Shown: in pieces, positions 17,017-24,730 of the stretch
Layout of the letters: each line of letters starts with the position of its first letter
Numbering within the stretch: position 1 is the stretch's first letter
Source of the DNA: an uncultured Alkalilimnicola sp.
GTDB taxonomy: Bacteria; Pseudomonadota; Gammaproteobacteria; Nitrococcales; AK92
DNA: 64,000 nt
Direction: 5' to 3'
Assembly (NCBI GenBank): GCA_937951875.1
Contig: CALGAN010000055.1
Location: 1 to 64,000, forward strand
The notes under the pieces: generated by a model
Seen by the model: the letters and a program-made list of their open reading frames with translations, nothing else
Databases searched by the model: none
What the model was told of the DNA's origin: nothing
Made by a program: the position numbers and the translations under genes

Positions 17017-18015
17017 TCATGCGGCCTGGGTGCGCACGAACTGCCTGCGCAGGTGCTCGCCCGAGGTGGTCGGCGGATACTTGGCCGGCTGGTCCGCGCT
17101 GCGGCAGGTGGGTATGCAGGCGATCTCGGCGTCGTAGTTGGGATTGTGGAAGAACACCAGCGACTGGCGCCGGCTGCCGGCCAGCTTGTCGACCGGCGGT
17201 GCCACCACCCGGTGCAGGGTGGCCACCCAGCGGTCGTTGGTCCAGCGCGCCAGTAGCTCGCCGAGGTTGATGATGTAGGTGCCGGGGACGATGGGCACGT
17301 CGACCCACTCGCCGTTCTTGTTGAACACTTGCAGCCCGCCGCTGCTGGCCTCGGTCTTGAGGATGGTGAGGCTGCCGTAGTCGGCGTGGGCGCCGGCGCG
17401 CAGCTGGCCCGGCTTGGGCGGCTGCGCCGGGGCCGGGTAGTTGCGCACCCGCAGCCGGCTGATGTGGCGGTCGATCTTGGCGTCGAAGAAGGTCTCCTCC
17501 AGCCCCAGCGCTAGCGCGAAGATGCGCATGATGTCGCGCGCCAGCGCCGACATGGCGCGGAAGTAGGCCTCGTAGGCCTCGCGCAGGCCCTCCGGGCGCT
17601 CCGGCCAGAGGTTGGGATGGAAGTGCTTGCCGGCCGCCGGGGCGGTGTAATAGGGATCGTCGCCGACGTCGACCGGGCCGATCATGAAGCTTTCGTTGAG
17701 ATCGCCCTCGGTGCCGTAGTCGCCCTGGGAGCGGGCCAGGGCCTCGCTGGCGATCGGCGTGTAGCCGCGGGTGACGTCCGACGCCGGCTGGCGGACCTTG
17801 AGCTTCTCCTCCAGCGGCAGATCGAAGAACGCGCGCGACAGTCGGTCGACGCGCTCGATCAGCGCCGGGTCGACGCCGTGCCCGGCGATGACTAGGAAAC
17901 CGATGTCGCGGCAGGCGCGGTCGACCTCGGCGGCGAGCCGGCGCTTGGCGTCCGCGTTATCGCCGTAGTAGGGCGAGATGTCGATGACCGGGACTTCGAG
18001 CAGGGGCGTGGTCAT
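17017..18015 (-). CDS. 2-oxoglutarate/Fe(II)-dependent oxygenase (isopenicillin N synthase family)
   Basis: A 332-residue non-heme iron oxygenase. The N-terminal DIOX_N block is PVIDISPYYG and GFLVIAGHGVD. The iron ligands are His210 and Asp212 in GAHADYGSLTIL and His268 in TLHRVVAPP, and the 2-oxoglutarate-binding Arg-x-Ser is in SRRQSLVFFHNPNYD. Family members hydroxylate or demethylate small molecules; thymine-7-hydroxylase is a related pyrimidine enzyme. In the operon it lies between an NTF2-like gene and the amidase, so hydroxylation or N-dealkylation of the imported compound is plausible. Confidence 0.88.
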   Translation of the reverse strand: MTTPLLEVPVIDISPYYGDNADAKRRLAAEVDRACRDIGFLVIAGHGVDPALIERVDRLSRAFFDLPLEEKLKVRQPASDVTRGYTPIASEALARSQGDYGTEGDLNESFMIGPVDVGDDPYYTAPAAGKHFHPNLWPERPEGLREAYEAYFRAMSALARDIMRIFALALGLEETFFDAKIDRHISRLRVRNYPAPAQPPKPGQLRAGAHADYGSLTILKTEASSGGLQVFNKNGEWVDVPIVPGTYIINLGELLARWTNDRWVATLHRVVAPPVDKLAGSRRQSLVFFHNPNYDAEIACIPTCRSADQPAKYPPTTSGEHLRRQFVRTQAA

Positions 18016-18025
18016 GGCGCGTGCC

Positions 18026-18427
18026 TCAGGCGGTGCGGTTGAGGGAGGGGTCGAGGATCCACTCGGCGCTGTCGTTCCAGACGTCCATGCGCACGATCCT
18101 GCCGTCGCGGACCTCGAAGCGGTCCAGGTAGCGGTTGCCGGCGAAGGGGCGGCCGTCCGGCCATTCGCCGTAGAGCGTGCCGTTGGAATAGACCACGGTG
18201 TGGTCGCCGCGGTCGGTCCAGTCGAACTGGCCCAGGGCCTTCTTGACCCAGCGGTAGCGGCCGGCGTTGAAGGCGATCGGACCGCTCGGGCTGTCGTAGC
18301 GCCGCCCGCCGGTGAAGACGATCACGACCTCAGGGGCGACGTACTTGGCCGCCTCGACGGGGTCGGGCCTCATCGAGGCTTCGAGGTAGCGGCGGACGAT
18401 TTCGACGGCGGGGTGTTCGTTCTCCAT
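18026..18427 (-). CDS. NTF2-like (SnoaL-fold) protein
   Basis: A 133-residue SnoaL/NTF2-fold protein with the pattern AVEIVRRYLEASMRPDPVEAAKYVAPEVVIVFTGG, a GNRYLDRFEVRDGRIVRMDVWND block and no signal peptide. A GGAGAG site precedes the ATG at 18427. It is a second NTF2-fold protein in the same operon, distinct from the AtzH-like one. Such proteins can be small isomerases, hydrolases or decarboxylases; no function can be assigned. Confidence 0.75.
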   Translation of the reverse strand: MENEHPAVEIVRRYLEASMRPDPVEAAKYVAPEVVIVFTGGRRYDSPSGPIAFNAGRYRWVKKALGQFDWTDRGDHTVVYSNGTLYGEWPDGRPFAGNRYLDRFEVRDGRIVRMDVWNDSAEWILDPSLNRTA

Positions 18428-18450
18428 GGGACTCTCCTGTTGCGGTCCGT

Positions 18451-19695
18451 TCAGTGGCCGCCGCACCCGAAGCCGGGCGGGTAGCGCAGTTGCGCGGCCG
18501 GCCGGCGCATGCTCAGCCGGCCGTTCTTGAACGCCAGCCGCACGGGCGCGATCGAGCGCACGGCGTCGGCGGGGGATTCGGCGTCGACCACCACCAGGTC
18601 GGCGCGGTCGCCGATGGCGCAGCCGTAGTCGTCCAGCCGCATCAGCCGGGCGGCGGAGGCGGTGATCCAGCTCAGGCACGCTTCCATGTCGGTGTCGCTG
18701 GCGAGCTGGCCGACGTTGGCGTAGAGATTGGCCATGCGCAGCAGCTGGGCGTCGCCGAACGGCGTGAAAGGGTTGGCGATGTTGTTGGTGGCCAGCGCGC
18801 AGCGCACACCAGCGGCGTGCAGCCGGTGCACCGGCGCTACGCCGCGCGGCACGGCGCGGTCGTACTCGCGACCCATCAGGTACAGATCGGTGGCCGGCAG
18901 GGCGGTCAGCGCCACCCCCGCTGCGGCCAGCGCTTCGGCGATGGCGTCCAGGCGCTCGCCGCCGAGCATGGCCAGCTTGGTGACATGGCCCACCGCCACC
19001 CGCCCGCCCCAACCGTTGGCGCGGGTGGCGCGGATCACCGCCGGCAGGGTCATGTCGGCCGGGTCGAGGTCGAAGTCCAGGTGGAAGTCCAGATCGACGT
19101 CGTACTCGCGCGCCATGGCGAACAGCCGCTCGATCTGGCCCTCCGGATCGCTGTCGGTGTAGGGGCAACCGCCCAGCAGGTCGGCGCCGTCCTCCAGCGC
19201 CGCCCGCAGCAGCTCTTCCGTGCCGGGGTTGTTGAGCAGGCCCTCCTGCGGGAACACGCACAGCTGCAGATCGATGCCCCAGGCGTAGTCGCGCTTGAGG
19301 CGCTTGATGGCCTGATAGCCGCGCAGCCCGATGCCCGGGTCCAGCTCGACGTGCACGCGCATGTGGGTGGTGCCGTGGCTGATGGCGCGCTCCAGCACCG
19401 CCGCGCCGCGCCGGTAGATGTCGATCTCGTCGAAGCCGCGCTTGGCGGCGGCGGTGGCGTGGATGGCCTCCGCCAGCGTGCCGTCGTGCAGCTGGCAGCG
19501 GCAGAGGATGCCGGCCTTGTCCAGGTGGATGTGGCTGTCGACGAAGCCGGGCAGCAGCAGGCCGCCTTCGCCGTCGACCACCTCCGCGCCGGTTGCCGGC
19601 CGAGCGGCGATGCGGCCGTCGCTGATGCACACGTCGGTCGGCCGGCTCGGATCGCTCGGCAGGCGGACGTTGGCGAGAACCAGACTGCCGCTCAT
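18451..19695 (-). CDS. Cytosine-deaminase-like amidohydrolase (CodA/AtzC superfamily)
   Basis: A 414-residue TIM-barrel amidohydrolase. HxH metal ligands are at His55 and His57 (FVDSHIHLDKAG), with further histidines at His205 (DFHLDFD) and His237 (VGHVTKLA). By comparison with E. coli CodA, the Glu after the third His appears replaced by Phe208, and the metal-binding Asp of CodA falls on Asn in LATNNIANPFTPFG. It is therefore a variant subfamily rather than an ordinary cytosine deaminase. Its ATG at 19695 overlaps the stop of the Liv fusion gene, linking it directly to uptake. A role in deamination or ring hydrolysis is likely but unproven. Confidence 0.8.
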   Translation of the reverse strand: MSGSLVLANVRLPSDPSRPTDVCISDGRIAARPATGAEVVDGEGGLLLPGFVDSHIHLDKAGILCRCQLHDGTLAEAIHATAAAKRGFDEIDIYRRGAAVLERAISHGTTHMRVHVELDPGIGLRGYQAIKRLKRDYAWGIDLQLCVFPQEGLLNNPGTEELLRAALEDGADLLGGCPYTDSDPEGQIERLFAMAREYDVDLDFHLDFDLDPADMTLPAVIRATRANGWGGRVAVGHVTKLAMLGGERLDAIAEALAAAGVALTALPATDLYLMGREYDRAVPRGVAPVHRLHAAGVRCALATNNIANPFTPFGDAQLLRMANLYANVGQLASDTDMEACLSWITASAARLMRLDDYGCAIGDRADLVVVDAESPADAVRSIAPVRLAFKNGRLSMRRPAAQLRYPPGFGCGGH

Positions 19696-22172
19696 GCCAC
19701 CTTCTCCTGACTGCCGAGATAGGCCGCCTCCAGCGCCGGATCGTTGCGCAGCGCCGCGGCCGTGTCGGCCCGCACCACCCGTCCCTGCTCCAGCACGTAG
19801 GCGCGGTCGGCCACGGTCAGGGCCAGGTTGGCCATCTGATCGACCAGCAGGATGGTGACGCCGTCGTCGCGCAGCTGGGCGATCACGTCGTAGAGCTCGG
19901 CGATCATGGCCGGCGCCAGGCCCAGCGAGGGCTCGTCCAGTAGCAGGATGCTGGGCTTGGCCATCAGGCCGCGGGCCACGGCCACCATCTGCTGCTCGCC
20001 GCCGGACAGCAGCCCGGCCGGCGAATACAGCCGGTCCTTGAGCCGCGGGAAGCGCTCCAGCACGGCGTCCAGCTCGCCCTTGCCCACTGGGTCGCGGCGG
20101 CCGTAGGTGCCGAGCAGGATGTTGTCGCGCACCGACAGGCGCGGGAACAGCTGCCGCCCTTCCGGCACCAGCACCAGGCCACGGCGGGCGATGGCGCCGG
20201 CGTCGAGGGTCTCGATGCTCTCGTTGTTGAGCACCACGCTGCCCCGCACCGGCCGGTGCAGGCCAGCCAGGGCGCGCAGCAGCGTGGACTTGCCGGCGCC
20301 GTTGGCGCCGAGGATGGCGATCAGCTCGCCGGGGTTGACGTGCAGGCCCACGTCCTCGACCACCGGCGCGGCGCCGTAGTCGAGGGTGAGGTCCTTGACG
20401 AACAGCGTGGCGTCGCGCGAGCCGCGCCAGGGCTCGGCGCGGGGCCGGGCCTGGTAGTCGGTGGCGCCCAGGTAGGCGCCGATCACCTCGGGCAGGCGGC
20501 GGACCTCGTCCGGCGTGCCGAACGCCAGCGGCTTGCCGGTGTCCAGCACCAGCACCCGGTCGGACACCGACATCACCAGCGACATGTCGTGCTCCACCAG
20601 GATCACGGCGATGCCGTAGCCGGCGATGGTGCGCAACAGCTCGCCGAGCTGCTCCTTGTCGGCGCGCATGAGGCCGGCGGCCGGCTCGTCCAGCAGCAGC
20701 ACGCGCGGCCGGGTGGCCAGGGCGCGGGCGATCTCCACCAGGCGGCGGTCGACGTGCGGCAGGTCGGCGGCCGGGATGTTCACCGGACCGCGGTAGCCGA
20801 CCAGGGACAGCAGATCGAGCGCGATCTCGCGCGCCTCGGCGCCGTCGTCGCGCCACCAGCTGCCGAAGCGGCCGCGCTGCTGCGCCACCAGCAGGTTCTC
20901 CAGCACGGTCATCTCGCCGAACAGCTGGGTGGTCTGGTAGGTGCGGGCGATGCCGGCGCGCGCCACCTTCCAGGCGGCCAGGCCCGCCAGCTCGCCGTCG
21001 AGGCGGATGCTGCCGCGGTCGGGCGCGTAGAAACCGCCGACCATGTTCAGCACCGTGCTCTTGCCGGCGCCGTTGGGGCCGATGATGCTGGTGACCTGGC
21101 CGAACGGCGCCTCGAAGCTCACCCCCTCGGCGGCGGTGACGCCGCCGAAGCGGATGCCGATGTCCTTCACCACCAGGCCTTTCTCGGCGCCGTGGCTGCG
21201 GTCCAGATAACGGGCCAGGCGCCGCCGGTCGACGTGGCGGGGCGGCAGCAGCGGCTCGGGCTTGCCCCAGAAGCGCGCCAGGCTGCCGATGATGCCCTTG
21301 GGCGCTGCCCACAGCACCGCCAGCAGCAGCGCGGCGAAGAACAGCAGCCGGTACTCGGCCGCGCCCGACAGCAGCTCGGGCAGCAGCACCACCACCGCCG
21401 CGCCCAGCAGCGGGCCGAACACGGTGCCGATGCCGCCGACGATCACCGCCAGCAGGAACAGGATGGACTGGTTGAAGGGGAAGGTTTCCGGGCTGACGAA
21501 CACGATCAGCGGCGGCACCAGGCCGCCGGCCAGGCCGGCCAGCAGCGCCGACAGGCCGAAGGCCAGCGCCTTGCTGTAGACCGGCGCGATGCCCACCGAC
21601 TGCGCGGCGATCTCGCTGTCCTTGACCGCGCGCAGCAGCCGCCCCCAGCGGCCGCGCCGGAGCACGGTGAAGCCCCACAGGCTGGCGCCGGCTAGCCACA
21701 CCGCGCACAGCGCCAGGCCGATGCCGGGGTCGAGCGGGCCGAACGACGGCGTGGGAATGCCCATCAGGCCGTTGGCGCCGCCGGTGAGGTCGCGCCACTC
21801 GATCAGTCCATGGTGGACGATGAAGGCGAAGGAGATGGTCACCATCGCCAGGTAGGACCCGCGCACGCGCAGCGCCGGCAGAGCCAGCAGCCCGCCGATG
21901 AAGGCGCTGAGCAGGCCGCCCAGCGCCGCGGCCAGGCCCAGCGGCATGCCCCGCATGGCGAGCAGCGCCGAGGTATAGGCGCCGATGGCGTAGAAGCCGA
22001 TGTGGCCGAGCGAGATCTGCCCGCTCAGGCCCAGCAGGATGTTGAGGCCGACGCCGACCGTGGCGGTGAGCGCCGCCAGGGACAGCACCAGCAGGGAGTA
22101 GCTTTCCAGCACGAAAGCGAGCCCGCTGCCGATCAGCAGCAGCAAGGCGATACCGAGGGTCTGCGCTCTCAT
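19692..22172 (-). CDS. LivM-LivG-LivF triple-fusion ABC transporter protein
   Basis: An 826-residue fusion. Residues 1 to about 300 form a LivM-type permease (ILLGLSGQISLGHIGFYAIG). A LivG-type ATPase follows at about 335-570 (Walker A IIGPNGAGKSTV; Walker B VLLLDEPAAGL), then a LivF-type ATPase at about 590-820 (Walker A ILGANGAGKSTLL; signature LLSGGEQQM; Walker B ILLLDEPSLGLAPAMI). The first ATPase has LPHVDRRLVEIARAL where LivG normally has a Gly-Gln-rich signature, so its C-loop is degenerate. These parts are usually three genes. With the LivH-type permease and LivK-type receptor upstream it makes a complete branched-chain-amino-acid-type importer, here for the island's substrate. Confidence 0.9.
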   Translation of the reverse strand: MRAQTLGIALLLLIGSGLAFVLESYSLLVLSLAALTATVGVGLNILLGLSGQISLGHIGFYAIGAYTSALLAMRGMPLGLAAALGGLLSAFIGGLLALPALRVRGSYLAMVTISFAFIVHHGLIEWRDLTGGANGLMGIPTPSFGPLDPGIGLALCAVWLAGASLWGFTVLRRGRWGRLLRAVKDSEIAAQSVGIAPVYSKALAFGLSALLAGLAGGLVPPLIVFVSPETFPFNQSILFLLAVIVGGIGTVFGPLLGAAVVVLLPELLSGAAEYRLLFFAALLLAVLWAAPKGIIGSLARFWGKPEPLLPPRHVDRRRLARYLDRSHGAEKGLVVKDIGIRFGGVTAAEGVSFEAPFGQVTSIIGPNGAGKSTVLNMVGGFYAPDRGSIRLDGELAGLAAWKVARAGIARTYQTTQLFGEMTVLENLLVAQQRGRFGSWWRDDGAEAREIALDLLSLVGYRGPVNIPAADLPHVDRRLVEIARALATRPRVLLLDEPAAGLMRADKEQLGELLRTIAGYGIAVILVEHDMSLVMSVSDRVLVLDTGKPLAFGTPDEVRRLPEVIGAYLGATDYQARPRAEPWRGSRDATLFVKDLTLDYGAAPVVEDVGLHVNPGELIAILGANGAGKSTLLRALAGLHRPVRGSVVLNNESIETLDAGAIARRGLVLVPEGRQLFPRLSVRDNILLGTYGRRDPVGKGELDAVLERFPRLKDRLYSPAGLLSGGEQQMVAVARGLMAKPSILLLDEPSLGLAPAMIAELYDVIAQLRDDGVTILLVDQMANLALTVADRAYVLEQGRVVRADTAAALRNDPALEAAYLGSQEKVA

Positions 22173-23041
22173 ACCTTTACCACCTCGCGCTTACCGAACA
22201 GGCCGTAGGGCATCAGCGCGAGCGCGACGATGACCACGGAGAAACTGACCAACTGGGTGAAGGCCGAGCCCAGGGTGGCGGTGACGGTGGCTTCCAGCAG
22301 GCCGAACAGCAGGCCGGCCACTACCACGCCCAGGGCGCTGTTGATGCCGCCGAGGATGGCGACCGCGAACGCCTTGATGCCGAACACCGTGCCCAGGTCG
22401 GCGTGCACGCTGTAGAGCGGCGCGATCAGCAGCCCGGCGATGGCGGCCAGTACGCTCGACAGGGCGAAGGCGGCGGCCACCACGCGGCGCACCGGGATGC
22501 CCATGAGCGACGCCGCCTCACGGTTCTGCACGGTGGCCTCCATCACCTTGCCCAGGCGGGTGTAGCGGCGCACGGCGAGCAGCAGCGCCACCAGCGCGAA
22601 GGCGGTGAGGGGAATGAGCAGCTGCAGCGGATAGACGCCGCTGCCCATGACGTCGACAGTGCGTTCGGTGAGCGCCGACGGCAGCTGCCGCGGCTCCTTG
22701 CCGAAGGTGAACAGCACGATGTTGTCGACCAGCAGGCCGCCGGCCACGGTGGCCATCAGCCAGCTGTCGGAGCCGCGCTCGGCGAAGGGACGGACCAGGA
22801 AGCGCTCGATCGTGAGGCCGTAGAGCGCGCACAGCGCCAGGGTGAGCGGCAGCGCCAGCACCCACGGCAGATTGGCGGTCACCAGGAAGGTGTAGCCGAG
22901 CACGGCGCCGACCATCATGGCGCTGCCCTGGGCGAAGTTGACGGTTTTGGACACCGCGTTGGTGATGTGAAAACCGAGGGCGAGCAGGCCGTACATGCTG
23001 CCCAGCCCCAGACCGGTGACGAGCGCGGCGGTTAGGATCAT
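22169..23041 (-). CDS. LivH-type ABC transporter permease
   Basis: A 290-residue permease with eight or so membrane segments and the family start GLGLGSMYGLLALGFHITNAVS, followed by a cytoplasmic LMGIPVRRVVAAAFALSSVL loop. It overlaps the fusion gene by 4 bp. It pairs with the LivM part of the fusion to form the membrane channel of the Liv-type importer. Confidence 0.9.
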   Translation of the reverse strand: MILTAALVTGLGLGSMYGLLALGFHITNAVSKTVNFAQGSAMMVGAVLGYTFLVTANLPWVLALPLTLALCALYGLTIERFLVRPFAERGSDSWLMATVAGGLLVDNIVLFTFGKEPRQLPSALTERTVDVMGSGVYPLQLLIPLTAFALVALLLAVRRYTRLGKVMEATVQNREAASLMGIPVRRVVAAAFALSSVLAAIAGLLIAPLYSVHADLGTVFGIKAFAVAILGGINSALGVVVAGLLFGLLEATVTATLGSAFTQLVSFSVVIVALALMPYGLFGKREVVKV

Positions 23042-23101
23042 GATCGAGCTCCGATTGAGGCGGTGGACCGCCCCCGGCGGGGGCGGCCCGGGGAAGCCGC
23101 G

Positions 23102-24268
23102 CTAGAGCGGCTTGATCTCGTCGCCCACGAAGTGGGTGAAGATGTAGTCGTCGGCACCGAGCGCGTCGTGGTTGTCGGGGCTGAACGGCTTCTGGTAGCG
23201 CTTGATCAGGCCGTCGTAGCCATCGATGGCGTAGAAGCCCTGCCGGATCTTGGCGCCGTCGGTGCTGCCGGCGTTCTTGATCGCCAGAGCCGCCAGATGC
23301 ATGGCGTCATAGGCGTTGGCGATGCCGGTGGCGGGCGTCACGTCGGCGAGCGACTTGATCTCCGGATACTTGGCCTTGAGCTTGGCCAGCACCTCGCCGG
23401 CCTTGCCGCCCTGGCCCTCCTGGAACACGAAGGTCTGCACGAAGTGCACCTTCGCGGCGCTCGCTCCGGCCAGCTCGCCGAAGCGGCCGCCGGCCGGGCC
23501 CCAGTGCGAGACAACCGGCACGTCCCAACCCATGCGGTCGAGCGACTTCACCACCTGGGCCGAGGGCGCGACGTTGGCCACCAGGAACAGCGCATCGGCG
23601 CCGGCGGCCTTGAGGCGGGTGAGCTGCGGTGTCACGTCGACGTCGCCGCTCTCGAACTTCTCGACGCCGGCGCTCGCCATGCCCTTGGCGGCCAGCGCCT
23701 TCTTCAGGCCGTCCTCGTTGGACTCGCCCCAGGAGTTGTTGATGAGGATCATGCCGGGCTTCTTGGCGCCGTACTTGCTGACGGCGTAGTTGACCAGCGC
23801 CTGGTCGACCAGCTCATCCACCGCCGAGACGCGGAACACGTAGTTCTCCTTGGCGCCGTTGCGGGTGATCGGCGTACCGGCGGCCCACACGCCCACGAAC
23901 GGCGTCTTGAGCTGGTTGGCGAACGGCACGATGGCCATGGACACCGGCGTGTCGAGGCCGCCGAACAGCACTGCGACCTTCTCCTTCTGGATCAGCTCGC
24001 GCGCCGCCAGCACGCCCTTGGCCGGGTTGCTCTCGTCGTCGCGCCGCACCAGCTCCAGCTTCTTGCCCAGCAGCCCGCCGCTGGCGTTGATCTCGTCGAT
24101 GGCGATCGATAGACCGCGAGTGATGGCCTCGCCCGACTTGGCCGACTGCCCGGAGAGAGCGGCAACCAGACCGATCTTGATGGTTTCCGCGGCCTGGGCG
24201 GTCAGCGCCGCACAAAGGCCGATAGCGGTCGCCGCCGCTACGCCGGATCGCTTCAACCAGTTCTTCAT
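23102..24268 (-). CDS. LivK-type substrate-binding protein
   Basis: A 388-residue periplasmic receptor of the HAAT family: signal peptide MKNWLKRSGVAAATAIGLCA ending at AQAAETIKIG, then VAALSGQSAKSGEAITRGLSI, the usual ligand-binding start. It is the first gene of the nine-gene leftward operon. The ATG at 24268 is preferred over one six codons upstream because it begins the signal peptide and follows AGGTGA. The operator CTGTATACAAG ends 9 bases before this start codon, right beside the ribosome-binding site. Confidence 0.88.
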   Translation of the reverse strand: MKNWLKRSGVAAATAIGLCAALTAQAAETIKIGLVAALSGQSAKSGEAITRGLSIAIDEINASGGLLGKKLELVRRDDESNPAKGVLAARELIQKEKVAVLFGGLDTPVSMAIVPFANQLKTPFVGVWAAGTPITRNGAKENYVFRVSAVDELVDQALVNYAVSKYGAKKPGMILINNSWGESNEDGLKKALAAKGMASAGVEKFESGDVDVTPQLTRLKAAGADALFLVANVAPSAQVVKSLDRMGWDVPVVSHWGPAGGRFGELAGASAAKVHFVQTFVFQEGQGGKAGEVLAKLKAKYPEIKSLADVTPATGIANAYDAMHLAALAIKNAGSTDGAKIRQGFYAIDGYDGLIKRYQKPFSPDNHDALGADDYIFTHFVGDEIKPL

Positions 24269-24276
24269 GGCTTCAC

Positions 24277-24287
24277 CTGTATACAAG
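24277..24287. promoter_or_regulatory. TGTATACA operator beside the LivK ribosome-binding site
   Basis: CTGTATACAAG, identical to the site at 6515-6525, lies at about +31 to +41 of the predicted transcript and next to the AGGTGA ribosome-binding site of the LivK-type gene. Confidence 0.6.
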
Positions 24288-24327
24288 AAGGATGGCGGGA
24301 ACGCCGTTTGAACACTGGTTGTGGCTA

Positions 24328-24343
24328 TGCAACTGGCGGGCCA
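24328..24343 (-). promoter_or_regulatory. Sigma-54 promoter of the Liv-type catabolic operon
   Basis: On the minus strand the sequence is TGGCCCGCCAGTTGCA, one mismatch from TGGCACG-N4-TTGCA with exact GG-N10-GC spacing. The predicted start is near 24317, about 49 bases before the LivK-type start codon. Confidence 0.75.
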
Positions 24344-24398
24344 GCCGCTGATTTGATTTTATGTTTATGAATTTAAAGGAATATTTTTGTCGGGCTGA

Positions 24399-24409
24399 TC
24401 GTATACAGA
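24399..24409. promoter_or_regulatory. GTATAC-type operator upstream of the sigma-54 element
   Basis: TCGTATACAGA, read as TCTGTATACGA on the other strand, lies between the NtrC-like dyad and the sigma-54 element, about 82-92 bases before the predicted start. Together with the site at 24277-24287 it could allow looping or interference with the enhancer. Confidence 0.45.
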
Positions 24410-24421
24410 AATGTCGGCAGA

Positions 24422-24436
24422 GCACCAAAATGGTGC
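24422..24436. promoter_or_regulatory. NtrC-like enhancer dyad
   Basis: GCACCAAAATGGTGC is a perfect GCACC-N5-GGTGC dyad, differing by a single base from the E. coli glnA enhancer site as I recall it. Its centre is about 112 bp upstream of the predicted start. A TTTGGTGCAG half-site follows at about 24448-24457. Confidence 0.75.
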
Positions 24437-24565
24437 GCGCGGTTGGCTTTGGTGCAGCGGGGAGGGGCGGTCGGTGTTTTCCGGGGCTTTGCGCGGAGGA
24501 GCGCATTACCCGAGAGCGTTTTCCCAGTACGCGGTAATCGGAACTTGGCAGAACAGCGGTCTAGT

Positions 24566-24597
24566 ACGTTCCCTCCCCCTCGCGGGGGAGGGAACGT
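24566..24597. repeat. Palindromic intergenic repeat, copy 2
   Basis: ACGTTCCCTCCCCC and its exact reverse complement flank a TCGC loop, giving a 14-bp perfect stem. The CCCTCCCCC...GGGGGAGGG core is shared with the repeat at 14431-14454. A third degenerate copy lies near 24690-24711. Confidence 0.65.
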
Positions 24598-24730
24598 GTG
24601 GGGCAGTCGCTCGGCCTAGGCCCGATTGCGGTGCATCGATCCGGCGTCCGCAGCTAACCGGTCACGCTCGACCGATGCGTGCATACACTCGCCCCTCGCG
24701 GGAGGGGGGCAGCGAACCGCGAAGCGCAAC

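Larger units (their letters stand above)
24269..24730. other. Control region of the Liv-type operon with palindromic repeats
   Basis: This gap of about 460 bases contains no gene. The left part holds two GTATAC sites, a sigma-54 element and an NtrC-like dyad, all for the leftward Liv operon. The right part, about 24560-24730, holds a 14-bp perfect hairpin, a degenerate second hairpin near 24690-24711 and the AACCGCGAAGCGC tag at 24716-24728, which match the repeat at 14425-14490. Confidence 0.6.
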
